Below are positions 16,394 to 24,145 of a stretch of DNA of 64,000 nucleotides, piece after piece (the first letter of the stretch is position 1; each line of letters opens with the position of its first letter). The position numbers were made by a program, and so were the translations under genes. The stretch is from the NCBI RefSeq assembly GCF_949287625.1, contig NZ_CASEGO010000001.1, positions 62,001 through 126,000 on the forward strand, given 5' to 3'. This DNA comes from an uncultured Brachyspira sp. (GTDB lineage: Bacteria > Spirochaetota > Brachyspiria > Brachyspirales > Brachyspiraceae). The notes under the pieces are model-generated. The model did not search any database. It was not told where the DNA came from and saw nothing but the letters and a program-made list of their open reading frames with translations.

Positions 16394-17602
16394 ATGGCAT
16401 TAGAACAAAAAACAGTAGATGAAATATATAATTTAATTATGGAACATATGAAAGCAGAAATAGGAGAAAACATTCCAATACTTCCAAAATCATTTATAAG
16501 TATATTTTCAAAAGTTCTTGCTGGTGTATTTATGATTTTATATAAAAGCTGTTCTTGGATATTTTTGCAAATATTTGTATCAACAGCTTCATTTGATGAA
16601 ATAACGGTATTAGGAAATAAAATTACTCCGCTTATAGAATGGGGACGTTTAATAGGAATAGGAGATCCTACTCCAGCAACTCAAACCAAAATAACTGCTA
16701 TTGTTAATGTAAAAAGCATAGGTTCTACAATGTTTTCAGGAACTCAATTTATATCATCATTAAACGGACTTACATATATAACTACTAAAAGCTATACTTT
16801 TAATTCTGAAGAAGAAACTATAGAATTGACTTGTTCTGAAAGCGGTTCAAAAGGAAATATGCATAAAGGTGATACTCTAAATATATCATCTCCCTTATCT
16901 TCAATAGAAGGAACTATAACAGTAAATGATTTAATATCTGTTGGAACTGACAGAGAAAATGAAACTAGCTATAGAGAAAAGATAAAAAATAGATTTCAAT
17001 TACAGCCTCAGGGAGGTGCTTTAAGTGATTACAGACAATGGAGCAAAGAAGTTGAAGGAGTAGCAAATGCATATATTTATACCGGAGATCCCGGAAATGT
17101 TATGATATATATTCTTGCCGATTCTTCTGTTTATGAGGATAGAATACCAGATGATGCTTTATTAAAAAAAGTAGGAGAATATATAGATAAGGACCCTTCT
17201 ACAGGGCTTGCAAGCAGAAGGCCAATAGGAGCTATTATTGACCCAGACGGAGACAAAAGTTATAAAAATATAAAACCTATTGTAATAAAAGAGTTTGATG
17301 TAGAAATTACAGAAATGGAAGTTGAAAATATAGAAGAAATATCATTAAAAATAAAAGAATCTTTAACTTCTTACTATCTTGAAAGAGAACCTTATTTAGA
17401 TGGTCTGAGTTTGCCTCCTTCTAAAAATGTGATAAATGAAACTAATATAACAGCTTTAATAGATGATATATTATCTGCAAGTAATGGAAGTTTTACAACA
17501 GCCATTAATTTATTGAATGATTCTGTTACTCCAAGGTATACATTAAAAGAAGGAGAAGTTGCCAAATTAAAAAGTTTAAAAATTAATGAGGAGATAGTTT
17601 AA
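16394..17602 (+). CDS. Baseplate J-like protein (Mu gp47)
   Basis: 402 aa. Has the baseplate J hallmarks: ETSYREKIKNRFQLQPQGG, followed by DYRQWSKEVEGVANAYIY and a conserved RPIGA further on. It forms the wedge connecting hub and fibres. AGGAG precedes ATG at 16394, and its stop codon overlaps the ATG of the next gene. Confidence 0.9.
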   Translation: MALEQKTVDEIYNLIMEHMKAEIGENIPILPKSFISIFSKVLAGVFMILYKSCSWIFLQIFVSTASFDEITVLGNKITPLIEWGRLIGIGDPTPATQTKITAIVNVKSIGSTMFSGTQFISSLNGLTYITTKSYTFNSEEETIELTCSESGSKGNMHKGDTLNISSPLSSIEGTITVNDLISVGTDRENETSYREKIKNRFQLQPQGGALSDYRQWSKEVEGVANAYIYTGDPGNVMIYILADSSVYEDRIPDDALLKKVGEYIDKDPSTGLASRRPIGAIIDPDGDKSYKNIKPIVIKEFDVEITEMEVENIEEISLKIKESLTSYYLEREPYLDGLSLPPSKNVINETNITALIDDILSASNGSFTTAINLLNDSVTPRYTLKEGEVAKLKSLKINEEIV

Positions 17603-18333
17603 TGTCTTATAATGAAAAGTATTTTAATATTTTTAAACTTTTATTTCCAAAATCAAGATTATGGAGTTTTATAGAAACTAAAAACTTAACTAAGTTTATA
17701 AAAGCTTTAACTTCTTTACCAGATGATATTAGAAAATATATAGATAAAATATATTTAGATTTATTCCCTAATAGTACAAGAAGTTTAGAATTGTGGGAAG
17801 AACAATATGGAATAATAGCACCGAATAAAAATGAAAGTATCAGAAGAAATACTATAGCTATGAGATGGAAAGATAAAGGCGGACAGTCAGCTTATTATCT
17901 TCAAAATATACTACAAGGTAATGGTTTTAGTGTTCGTGTTTATGAAAACATACCTATAACAGATCCTAATTTATTTATGAAAGATTTAAGTTCTACTGAC
18001 TGGATATTAACTAATGGTTTTATTCCATTTCAAACAGATATACCAGATATAAAAGTTGTAGCTGGAGGCGGCTGGTATGCAGGACAGAATAAACTTGTTT
18101 GCGGATATTTTGAAAAATATAAAACATTAGATACTGAAGCATTTATCCCTACAGAATCAAAATATTTTCCTTTTTGTTTTTTTATAGGAGGAGATGTAGA
18201 AAGAGATGATAAAGGCAGAATCATAAATATGCAGCCTGTTATAATACCAGCTGACAGATTAGAGTATTTTAAACAATTAGTTTTATCTATTAAACCAGCT
18301 CATACTTGGGCTTTAATAAAATCAAGGAGTTAA
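17602..18333 (+). CDS. Tail protein, YmfQ/DUF2313 family (Mu gp48-like)
   Basis: 243 aa. LFPKSRLWSF near the start, then LDLFPNSTRSLELWEEQYGI and RRNTIAMRWKDKGGQSAYYL, all family features. The C-terminal half contains GGGWYAGQNKLVCGYF and a final KPAHTW(ALIK). It starts in the stop codon of the J-like gene. In Mu the fibre gene S follows; here it does not. Confidence 0.85.
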   Translation: MSYNEKYFNIFKLLFPKSRLWSFIETKNLTKFIKALTSLPDDIRKYIDKIYLDLFPNSTRSLELWEEQYGIIAPNKNESIRRNTIAMRWKDKGGQSAYYLQNILQGNGFSVRVYENIPITDPNLFMKDLSSTDWILTNGFIPFQTDIPDIKVVAGGGWYAGQNKLVCGYFEKYKTLDTEAFIPTESKYFPFCFFIGGDVERDDKGRIINMQPVIIPADRLEYFKQLVLSIKPAHTWALIKSRS

Positions 18334-18338
18334 TAATT

Positions 18339-18524
18339 ATGAATAAAGAACAAATACAAAAAGTAAAAGAATATCTAAAATCAAAATCTGATAATATTGT
18401 AGCTAAAAATATGCTAAATACTATAACGGAGTTAGAAATAAATGATTTTGAAAAAAATAAAAATTTAATAACCAATATCATAGAAATGAATATATCTAAA
18501 CATATACTAGATAAGATTTTATAA
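18339..18524 (+). CDS. Small hypothetical protein, 61 aa
   Basis: AAGGAG lies 9 bases before ATG 18339, which is why this start is chosen over an upstream TTG inside the previous gene. The product is short, charged and helical, with no membrane segment. It occupies the place of the tail-fibre gene of Mu-like phages but is far too small to be one. Function unknown. Confidence 0.65.
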   Translation: MNKEQIQKVKEYLKSKSDNIVAKNMLNTITELEINDFEKNKNLITNIIEMNISKHILDKIL

Positions 18525-18601
18525 AAAGCATTTTATATATTGTTTATATAAGAAATTATATTTCTATAATTATATAAAAAATTAAATTATAGGAATATTT
18601 T

Positions 18602-18808
18602 ATGAAACTCAAAATTATAAAACTTTTTTTTATTATTATTAATAATATCTATAACAGCTTCATCTCAGGAAAAAATTGTATATATTACAAGAACAGGCGA
18701 AAAATATCATTTAGAACATTGCAGTTCATTAAGAAGATCTAAAATAAAAATAACATTATCTGAAGCTATAAAAAAGGATATGAACCTTGTAAAAGATGTA
18801 AACCTTAA
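18602..18808 (+). pseudogene. Secreted YxTRTGxKYH...C protein with two frameshifts
   Basis: Reading from ATG 18602 and removing one T from the T8 run at 18624-18631 gives a signal peptide (LFLLLLIISITAS) and then KIVYITRTGEKYHLEHCSSL. Adding one A to the A5 run at 18771-18775 gives KGYEPCKRCKP and the stop at 18806-18808. Both indels are in homopolymers and cancel. This Cys-containing motif family often accompanies thermonuclease genes, and one follows 79 bases later. It is either a true pseudogene or carries sequencing errors. Confidence 0.75.
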
Positions 18809-18886
18809 AAAAATATATTTTTTAGGCTTAAAATGCAAATTTTATTTGTTTAACAATATTTATAAAACTTATTTAAGGATAAAAAA

Positions 18887-19318
18887 ATGAAAAAATTATT
18901 ATTAATTTATATGGTATTATCTATTAGTCTATTTGCTTTTGAAACTACAGAAAATAATATAAATAACAATATTCTTTATAATATTGAAGTAATACGTATA
19001 TATGATGGAGATACATTTTTTGTTAATATTCCTGATGTTCATTGGCTTATAGGATCAAATATTAGTGTACGCATAAGAGGCATAGACACTCAGGAAATTA
19101 GAGGTGGTACAGAAGAAACTAAAGAACTAGCAAGAAAATCAAAAGAGGCATTAATCAAATTATTTGAAGGCAGAAAAATAACTTTATATAATCTTAATAG
19201 AGATAAATATTTTAGAATACTTGCTGATGTCAAAGCTGATGATATAGATGTAAAAGACTATATGATAAAAAATAATTATGCGAAACCTTATAACGGCGGT
19301 ACTAAAGATAGTTGGTAA
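18887..19318 (+). CDS. Thermonuclease-family (SNase-like) secreted protein
   Basis: 143 aa with an N-terminal signal peptide (KKLLLIYMVLSISLFAF). The SNase core is visible: VIRIYDGDTFFVNIP (metal-binding Asp), ISVRIRGIDTQEI with the catalytic Arg, a later Lys/Glu-rich helix, and the DKYFRILADVKADDIDVKDYM region. AAGGAT stands before ATG. Likely a periplasmic or secreted phosphodiesterase acting on nucleic acid. It is shorter than S. aureus nuclease. The residue after YF would usually begin a GR..A segment with another catalytic Arg; here FRILAD keeps it. Confidence 0.85.
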   Translation: MKKLLLIYMVLSISLFAFETTENNINNNILYNIEVIRIYDGDTFFVNIPDVHWLIGSNISVRIRGIDTQEIRGGTEETKELARKSKEALIKLFEGRKITLYNLNRDKYFRILADVKADDIDVKDYMIKNNYAKPYNGGTKDSW

Positions 19319-19363
19319 TATTATAATTTTTATTACCATTCTTAATTATTGAATATTTTTATT

Positions 19364-19401
19364 ATAGCAATCAATACTTTTATAAATGCATTGATTGCTA
19401 T
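19364..19401. terminator. Hairpin between convergent genes
   Basis: A perfect 12-bp stem (ATAGCAATCAAT at 19364-19375 with 19390-19401) and a 14-base loop. It lies between the converging nuclease and small membrane-protein genes. There is no clear T tract on either side, so terminator activity is plausible but weakly supported. Confidence 0.5.
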
Positions 19402-19421
19402 TAATATGTTGATGTAATAAG

Positions 19422-19607
19422 TTATTTTTTATTAAAAAATATTTCATATATAAATGCTGGCTTATTTGAAATATTTAGTTTTATTTCTATATTGCTATTA
19501 TCTATAACAATTAAAAATATTATTATTACTGCAGTTAAAAATACTAATGATATAATAATACTCTTTACTATTTTAAAAAATAGTACTATAATATTTATAT
19601 TGGACAT
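19422..19607 (-). CDS. Small membrane protein, possible toxin-like peptide
   Basis: About 61 aa. ATG at 19607 has GGAGG at an 8-base spacing, so it is preferred to the upstream TTG that overlaps the ribosome site. Two hydrophobic stretches (about 5-35) are rich in Ile/Val/Phe; the tail is Lys- and Asn-rich. A plus-strand terminator hairpin lies directly upstream of its ribosome site, the same layout as the 22-aa peptide gene at 20031-20099. Function unknown. Confidence 0.6.
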   Translation of the reverse strand: MSNINIIVLFFKIVKSIIISLVFLTAVIIIFLIVIDNSNIEIKLNISNKPAFIYEIFFNKK

Positions 19608-19640
19608 GGTTTTAGCCTCCAAAGTTAAAATTATGTTTTT

Positions 19641-19680
19641 AGGGTAAGGTTTTCCCAGAACCTTATCCTTTTATTTTTTA
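19641..19680 (+). terminator. Plus-strand intrinsic terminator in the 5' leader of a minus gene
   Basis: GGGTAAGGTT (19642-19651) pairs with AACCTTATCC (19659-19668), with loop TTCCCAG region, then TTTTATTTTTTAA. The T tract is on the plus strand only. No plus-strand gene ends here, so it could end an antisense RNA to the 61-aa gene. Confidence 0.6.
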
Positions 19681-19773
19681 ATAATTTTTACTTTTTGTTT
19701 TGCTCCTCCATATACATTCTATGAAGTGCTATTAAATATTCGCTTACATTCATTGCAGATTTTTCCTATTTCT

Positions 19774-19971
19774 TTATTTTTTATTTTCTTTTAAATATGC
19801 TAAATAAAACTTATGTACATTTATTATATATTCCTTAAGCGTCATATTGTACTTTAAAGCATTTTCTCTTATTTCTTTTCCTATTTCTTTTGGTATACGT
19901 ACGGCTATCATATCACAGCCCTTTATACTTTTAGCTTCACTTTGTATTTCAAACTCTTTTAATTTAGACAT
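19774..19971 (-). CDS. Ribbon-helix-helix-like regulator/antitoxin
   Basis: 65 aa. The second half, MIAVRIPKEIGKEIRENALKY followed by NMTLKEYI, shows the short strand then two helices of Arc/MetJ/CopG-type DNA-binding proteins. AGGAG precedes ATG. Repeated AATGTTARTRY-like motifs lie immediately upstream (19995-20066), suggesting autoregulation. It may be an antitoxin or prophage regulator; no partner enzyme is visible. Confidence in the fold is moderate. Confidence 0.65.
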   Translation of the reverse strand: MSKLKEFEIQSEAKSIKGCDMIAVRIPKEIGKEIRENALKYNMTLKEYIINVHKFYLAYLKENKK

Positions 19972-19994
19972 TAAAAACTCCTTGAATATTATTT

Positions 19995-20066
19995 AATGTT
20001 AGTATAAAATAATGCTAGTTAGTATTAACATTAATTTTTTAATTCTTTTATAAGTAATGTTAATGC
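19995..20066 (-). promoter_or_regulatory. Candidate operator: repeated AATGTTA motifs
   Basis: AATGTTAGTAT at 19995-20005 (+), AATGCTAGT at 20011-20019 (+), the inverted AATGTTAATAC at 20023-20033 (-) and AATGTTAATGC at 20056-20066 (+). These direct and inverted copies lie just upstream of the ribbon-helix-helix gene, where such repressors bind. The last copy lies within the 22-codon gene. Confidence 0.5.
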
Positions 20067-20099
20067 TATTATGATGATGAATATTTCAGTACCATTCAT
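20031..20099 (-). CDS. 22-aa hydrophobic peptide, candidate type I toxin
   Basis: A tiny gene with an unusually perfect ribosome site: AAAGGAGGTGAT ends 7 bases before ATG 20097-20099. The peptide starts MNGTE, has a core of about 12 hydrophobic residues (FIIIIALTLLI) and ends KELKN. That is the size and layout of small holin-like type I toxins. A plus-strand intrinsic terminator lies 30 bases upstream, as expected for an antisense RNA overlapping the leader. It was found by reading, not by homology. Confidence 0.6.
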   Translation of the reverse strand: MNGTEIFIIIIALTLLIKELKN

Positions 20100-20130
20100 A
20101 AGGAATCACCTCCTTTTGAAGTATTCTATA

Positions 20131-20169
20131 GCTTAGGACTTTGCCGAGTTCTAAGCCATTTTTTTATTT
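20131..20169 (+). terminator. Plus-strand terminator opposite the 22-aa peptide leader
   Basis: GCTTAGGACT (20131-20140) pairs with AGTTCTAAGC (20147-20156), loop TTGCCG, then CATTTTTTTA. It would end a plus-strand RNA starting near 20,000-20,100 that is antisense to the peptide mRNA. On the minus strand the same hairpin would fold in the peptide's 5' leader. Confidence 0.65.
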
Positions 20170-20403
20170 ATCAAAATTATAAAATGCTCAAAAATCATTG
20201 CAATATAGCTAATATTTTTTAATTAATACTTGTTAAAAAGTATTAAACTTTGTCATAATTATTTTTTAATGATTATCTCTTTAATAATGAAATAGAGTAA
20301 TAAACAATACTTAAATGTAATATATACAGTACAATACAAAAAATTTAATATAATAAAAATATTTAATGAAAATTTATTTAAGACGATAATAATTACATCT
20401 AAG

Positions 20404-20468
20404 AAAACAACTCTATTCTTTTTCAAAAGTCAAGCAAATTTTTTAGAATAAAAATGGAGTTGTTTTTT
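20404..20468 (+). promoter_or_regulatory. Leader hairpin with the recombinase ribosome site in its 3' arm
   Basis: AAAACAACTC (20404-20413) pairs with GAGTTGTTTT (20457-20466), and TATTCT (20414-20419) with AGAATA (20445-20450). The GGAG used for the recombinase ATG at 20470 lies at the foot of the 3' arm, and the T7 tract runs up to the ATG. It could act as an attenuator or hide the ribosome site. Confidence 0.55.
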
Positions 20469-20469
20469 T

Positions 20470-21618
20470 ATGCTTAATGCTGAAAAATATAATCTTTATG
20501 ATTATTCCAAAGATGTCAATTTTATTCTTCAATTTGCTGATTATCTTTCTATAGATAAAAGTTCATCAACTGTAAAAACATACAAAAATAATATTATATA
20601 TTTTTTTAAGTTCATAATTAAACAAGATAATGATTATTCTATTTTCTCTGAAAAAGATTATATCTATATTTGCAGTACTGAAGTTTTATACCAAAATATA
20701 AATAAAGAATTATTAGAAAAATATATATCATATCAAACAGAAATTAAATTATCATCTGATATTATTAACTGCAGAATAAATGTTGTTAAAAGTTATATGA
20801 AGTTTTTGCATAAGAAAAAAATAATAGAAGCTAAAATATTGATAGATACTTTTGATGATATAAAAAGACCTAAACCAATAATAAAAGAACAGTTGGTAGT
20901 AAAAGCAAATCAGACTTTAGATATTATAAAAAAAATAGAAAGAACTTCAAAAGACAGTTTCATAAATCAAAGAAATATTTTAATGATGCTTTTAATGTCA
21001 AACACAGGTATTCGCAGAAAAGAAACTGCAGGCATAGATATTAGAAATATTAATCTTGAAAACAAAACTATAACTATTTATAAAACCAAAGGAAACAAAC
21101 CGAGAATAGTTGTTTTTTCTGATATGATTAAAGATGTATTAATTGATTATATAGCAGAACGTGATGAGATATTAAGAAAAAATAAAATTAAAGAACAGAA
21201 TAATCTTTTTATAAAAAATAATGGTCAGGATTTAGCAATAGAAACTATAACCATGATTATGAGAATAATATCAAAAAGAAATAAAATAAAAATAACCTGC
21301 CATTCTTTTAGGCGAGGATTTGCAACTGACATGGCAGAGAGCGGAACAGAAACTTATTTAATAAGCAGGATGATGGGACATTCAAATATCAATACAACAA
21401 CAAGCAGATATATTTATGTGCTTATGAATATGATAAAAAATGCAATGAGTAATCACCCATTCAATAAAGTAAATACAGAAAAAATAAATAGAGATAATGA
21501 AATCCAAAATATAAAAAATGATTTTCAGGAAAATATTACAAATACGCTTAATACAATAGTGATAAAAATGAATGAGCTTAATAATAGGATTGATAAACTG
21601 AGTACAAAAAATGTATAG
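20470..21618 (+). CDS. Tyrosine recombinase / phage integrase
   Basis: 382 aa. An N-terminal SAM-like core-binding domain (about 10-120) is followed by the catalytic domain with all key residues: Arg in NTGIRRKETAGID, Lys in the KTKGNKPR hairpin, His-x-x-Arg in CHSFRRGFATDMA, His in MMGHSNINTT and Tyr in TSRYIYV. A C-terminal coiled coil follows. It could integrate the prophage or a smaller element. No attachment-site duplication is evident nearby. Confidence 0.9.
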   Translation: MLNAEKYNLYDYSKDVNFILQFADYLSIDKSSSTVKTYKNNIIYFFKFIIKQDNDYSIFSEKDYIYICSTEVLYQNINKELLEKYISYQTEIKLSSDIINCRINVVKSYMKFLHKKKIIEAKILIDTFDDIKRPKPIIKEQLVVKANQTLDIIKKIERTSKDSFINQRNILMMLLMSNTGIRRKETAGIDIRNINLENKTITIYKTKGNKPRIVVFSDMIKDVLIDYIAERDEILRKNKIKEQNNLFIKNNGQDLAIETITMIMRIISKRNKIKITCHSFRRGFATDMAESGTETYLISRMMGHSNINTTTSRYIYVLMNMIKNAMSNHPFNKVNTEKINRDNEIQNIKNDFQENITNTLNTIVIKMNELNNRIDKLSTKNV

Positions 21619-21728
21619 CTAGGCTATGTATTAATACTATACTGTATTATGGTATTTATAAATAACATAGCTCTTAATAATCAAAACTTTTTGATGTAAC
21701 TTTTATCATTAATTTGGTGATTTTTTAT

Positions 21729-21904
21729 AAGATGCACGAAATGCACATGCACACTTTGTACACTTTACTGTTAAGATGCACGAAATGTACATGCACGCTT
21801 TGTACACTTTACTGGTAAGATGCAAAAAATGAACATGCACACTTTGTACACTTTACTGGTGAGATGCACGAAATGAACATGCACGTTTTGTACACTTTAC
21901 TATA
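21729..21904 (+). repeat. Four tandem 44-bp repeats (iteron-like)
   Basis: Copies start at 21729, 21773, 21817 and 21861, exactly 44 bases apart with no spacers. Each contains GATGCACGAAATG, a palindromic TGCACATGCA-type core in the first copy (CATGCAC in all), and TTTGTACACTTTAC. Differences between copies are few. They lie 110 bases after the recombinase gene. Confidence 0.9.
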
Positions 21905-22408
21905 AAAAATTATGATTTTATTTACTGCCTTTTTTCTATTAGGAGCTATTTTAATTTTTAATTTATGCTATTGCGATAACATCATCAAAAATTGAGTTTT
22001 GATTTTTGATTTGAAGGGCTTTATTTGAAGCGTAGAGGCTTGTTTTTAGGGCTTTTTTAGGTTTAATATAGATTTATGTATACCAGATTAAAAAACTTCA
22101 AAAACACGGCTTTTTTATAATTACTAGATAACTATGTTTTTTAGTTTTTTTATTTTTAAAATCTTTAAATCAAAAAGAAAGTCTTTAAAGTCAGTTAGTC
22201 AGTTAACTAACTTTGCAAAAAATGTGCCAAAACAAATAGACTGACAGACTGACTTACTCAAATTTATTTTATTAAAAAATTAGTTTTAAAAATTTTTTGT
22301 ATTTTGTTGACTTTAAAATTATTTTGTGTATATTAGTTAATGCGAATAAAATTATTAAATGCTATCTAAAAAAGGCGTGAGAAACCTTTTAGCATTGAAG
22401 GATAAAAC
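21905..22408. other. Noncoding stretch with two hairpins
   Basis: No supportable gene. 22188-22203 (AAGTCAGTTAGTCAGT) pairs with 22240-22255 at 14 of 16 positions, with an extra AGTTAACT palindrome in the loop. AATGCTA at 22358-22364 pairs with TAGCATT at 22390-22396, and AAAAGG/CCTTTT extends inward. GAAGGATAAAACATG after the second hairpin looks like a translation start, but the frame it opens is not convincing. Confidence 0.5.
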
Positions 22409-22611
22409 ATGTGTAATATAGTTGTATTATGCTCTGGTATATTGTATACTTTGAGCAAGTTTAGTAATAGTTCTTTTAATTTAATAGCTAGAAATGCAGT
22501 ACAAGTAATGATTATATTATACTCTCAATTTTATAATCCTTCTTGTAATTTTATTCGCAATAAAAACAAATACTTGTACTGCTTTTTTATAGATTTTAAA
22601 AAATTCGTTAA

Positions 22612-22913
22612 ACTTTTAAGTTTGTCAATTTTTTGTTGTTCTTTTTCCAGCCTTCGCTCTGCGGGCTTCGCCAAAAGAACCTTATATCCTCGACAAGCTC
22701 GGATACGCTTCGCGAAAGTGCAAGTATTGAAGTTATTATTAAATCGTACTAATTATGTTTTATATGTGGGATAAATTGCTAAATTTAGAATAAAATGCAG
22801 CCTTTTTCCTTCTTTGTGGCAACAAAAGAAGCGGGGAGCGGGGGCTAGTCCCCGAAAATAATAAAAATATAAAAACTAATTTTGACAAACTGTATTTGTT
22901 TAGGTATATACTC
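22612..22913 (+). repeat. GC-rich dispersed repeat, copy A
   Basis: A patch much richer in GC than its surroundings (GCGGGCTTCGCC, GGGGAGCGGGGGCTAGTCCCC) that ends in TTTGACAAACTGTATTTGTTTAGGTATATACTC (22881-22913; shown here as halves TTTGACAAACTGTATTTG and TTTAGGTATATACTC). Its reverse complement recurs at 55964-55995 with the GGGACTAGCCC motif beside it. It is intergenic. Confidence 0.7.
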
Positions 22914-23137
22914 AATAAAAAATTTATAATACTTAACGGCTATACAGACATCGAAAAATATCTTGAAACTGCAATTATAAATAATATTTAAATTACTATT
23001 AAATAACAATAAAAATTTTTCAAGCAAGTATAATATGTATTTTATAATAAATAAATTTATCAATATCATTTGACAAAAATTTATCATAGGTATAATATTT
23101 TTCGTTAATAAAAAATAAATTAGCGGTGTTATGTATT

Positions 23138-23905
23138 ATGCTGAGTATAGAGAATCTAATTATAATAATTATAGGCTGTTCAATAGCAGGTTTTGTTGAT
23201 GCGGCTGCTGGAGGAGGCGGACTTATAAGTCTTCCTGCATATTTAATAGCTGGTATTCCTCCGCATACGGCACTAGCTACAAATAAACTTACATCCACTT
23301 CAGGTGCTGTAGTATCTGCCTTTACCTTCTTTAAAAATGGAAAAGTTACTTCAAAACTAATAAAATTTTTAATACCTATGACAATATTAGGATCTATTGC
23401 AGGTGTGCAGGTTATAGTATTGATAGACGCTAAAATATTACAGCCTTTGATAATGATATTAATTCTAGCTGTCGGTATTTATACTTTATTTTCAAAAACT
23501 TTTGGAACCGAGAACTTATTTGATGAAAATAATTTAAAAAGAAAAAATTATATAGCAGGTATGTTTTTTGCATTTCTTTTGGGTTTTTATGATGCTGTAT
23601 TTGGACTTGGTACTGGAAGTTTTTTAATAATGTTTTTTGTGCTTTATTATAAAATGGATTTCCTTCTTGCATCTGGTAACGCTAAGGCTTTGAATCTTAC
23701 AAGCAATTTATGCTCATTAATAATATTTGCAATAGAAGGAAAAGTTAACTATATGGCTGGAATATTTGTTATACCTTTTATAATGATATCAACCTACTTT
23801 GGTGCTAAGTTTGCAATTAAAAAAGGAATAAAAGTTATAAAGCCTATATTTGTAACCATATCACTACTTACCACATTAAAAATATTAATAGATATAATTA
23901 GATAA
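23138..23905 (+). CDS. TauE/SafE-family membrane permease
   Basis: About 255 aa with eight predicted helices. The N-terminal half repeats the family signature IAGFVDAAAGGGGLISLPAYL followed by PHTALATNKL, echoed in the second half by FYDAVFGLGTGSFL and LASGNAKALN. These proteins move sulphite, sulphonates or related organic anions through the inner membrane; the substrate here is unknown. ATG 23138 is chosen; a GTG at 23126 is possible. The ribosome site is weak. Confidence 0.85.
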   Translation: MLSIENLIIIIIGCSIAGFVDAAAGGGGLISLPAYLIAGIPPHTALATNKLTSTSGAVVSAFTFFKNGKVTSKLIKFLIPMTILGSIAGVQVIVLIDAKILQPLIMILILAVGIYTLFSKTFGTENLFDENNLKRKNYIAGMFFAFLLGFYDAVFGLGTGSFLIMFFVLYYKMDFLLASGNAKALNLTSNLCSLIIFAIEGKVNYMAGIFVIPFIMISTYFGAKFAIKKGIKVIKPIFVTISLLTTLKILIDIIR

Positions 23906-24129
23906 CAAATATATTTTTTGATAATTAGTATAAATAACTGATGCAATTATAAGTTAATCAATATAGAGTTCATCAATAATAAAATGCAAGCAAATAAAAA
24001 ACTAATAAATTTATATACATAATCATTTAATTTTATAAATATAAAGTAATTATTTAGTACTTCTTTTTTATAGTCATAAAAATATTTAAATACTTATATA
24101 AAAAATTATGATTGACATTTTATGATTTT

Positions 24130-24135
24130 TATAAT
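24130..24135 (+). promoter_or_regulatory. Candidate -10 box for RNase P RNA
   Basis: TATAAT at 24130-24135 lies about 12 bases before the RNA start. A TTGACA at 24112-24117 is only 12 bases further upstream, too close for a normal -35, so only the -10 is proposed. Confidence 0.4.
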
Positions 24136-24145
24136 AGAGTAATCG

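Noticed and set aside
1..19320. Identity with the VSH-1 gene transfer agent
   Set aside because: VSH-1 has a non-contractile tail; here a sheath gene is present.
14004..20210. 17-bp exact inverted match AGCTATATTGCAATGAT (14004-14020 and 20194-20210)
   Set aside because: With this base composition a few 17-bp matches are expected by chance in 64 kb; no gene structure links the two. Not called an attachment site.
21729..21904. CRISPR array
   Set aside because: The 44-bp copies abut with no spacers and no cas genes are in the window.
22409..22774. 121-codon plus-strand frame with a plausible AAGGAT site
   Set aside because: Odd composition, no recognisable fold, and it runs into a GC-rich dispersed repeat. 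Probably not a gene.
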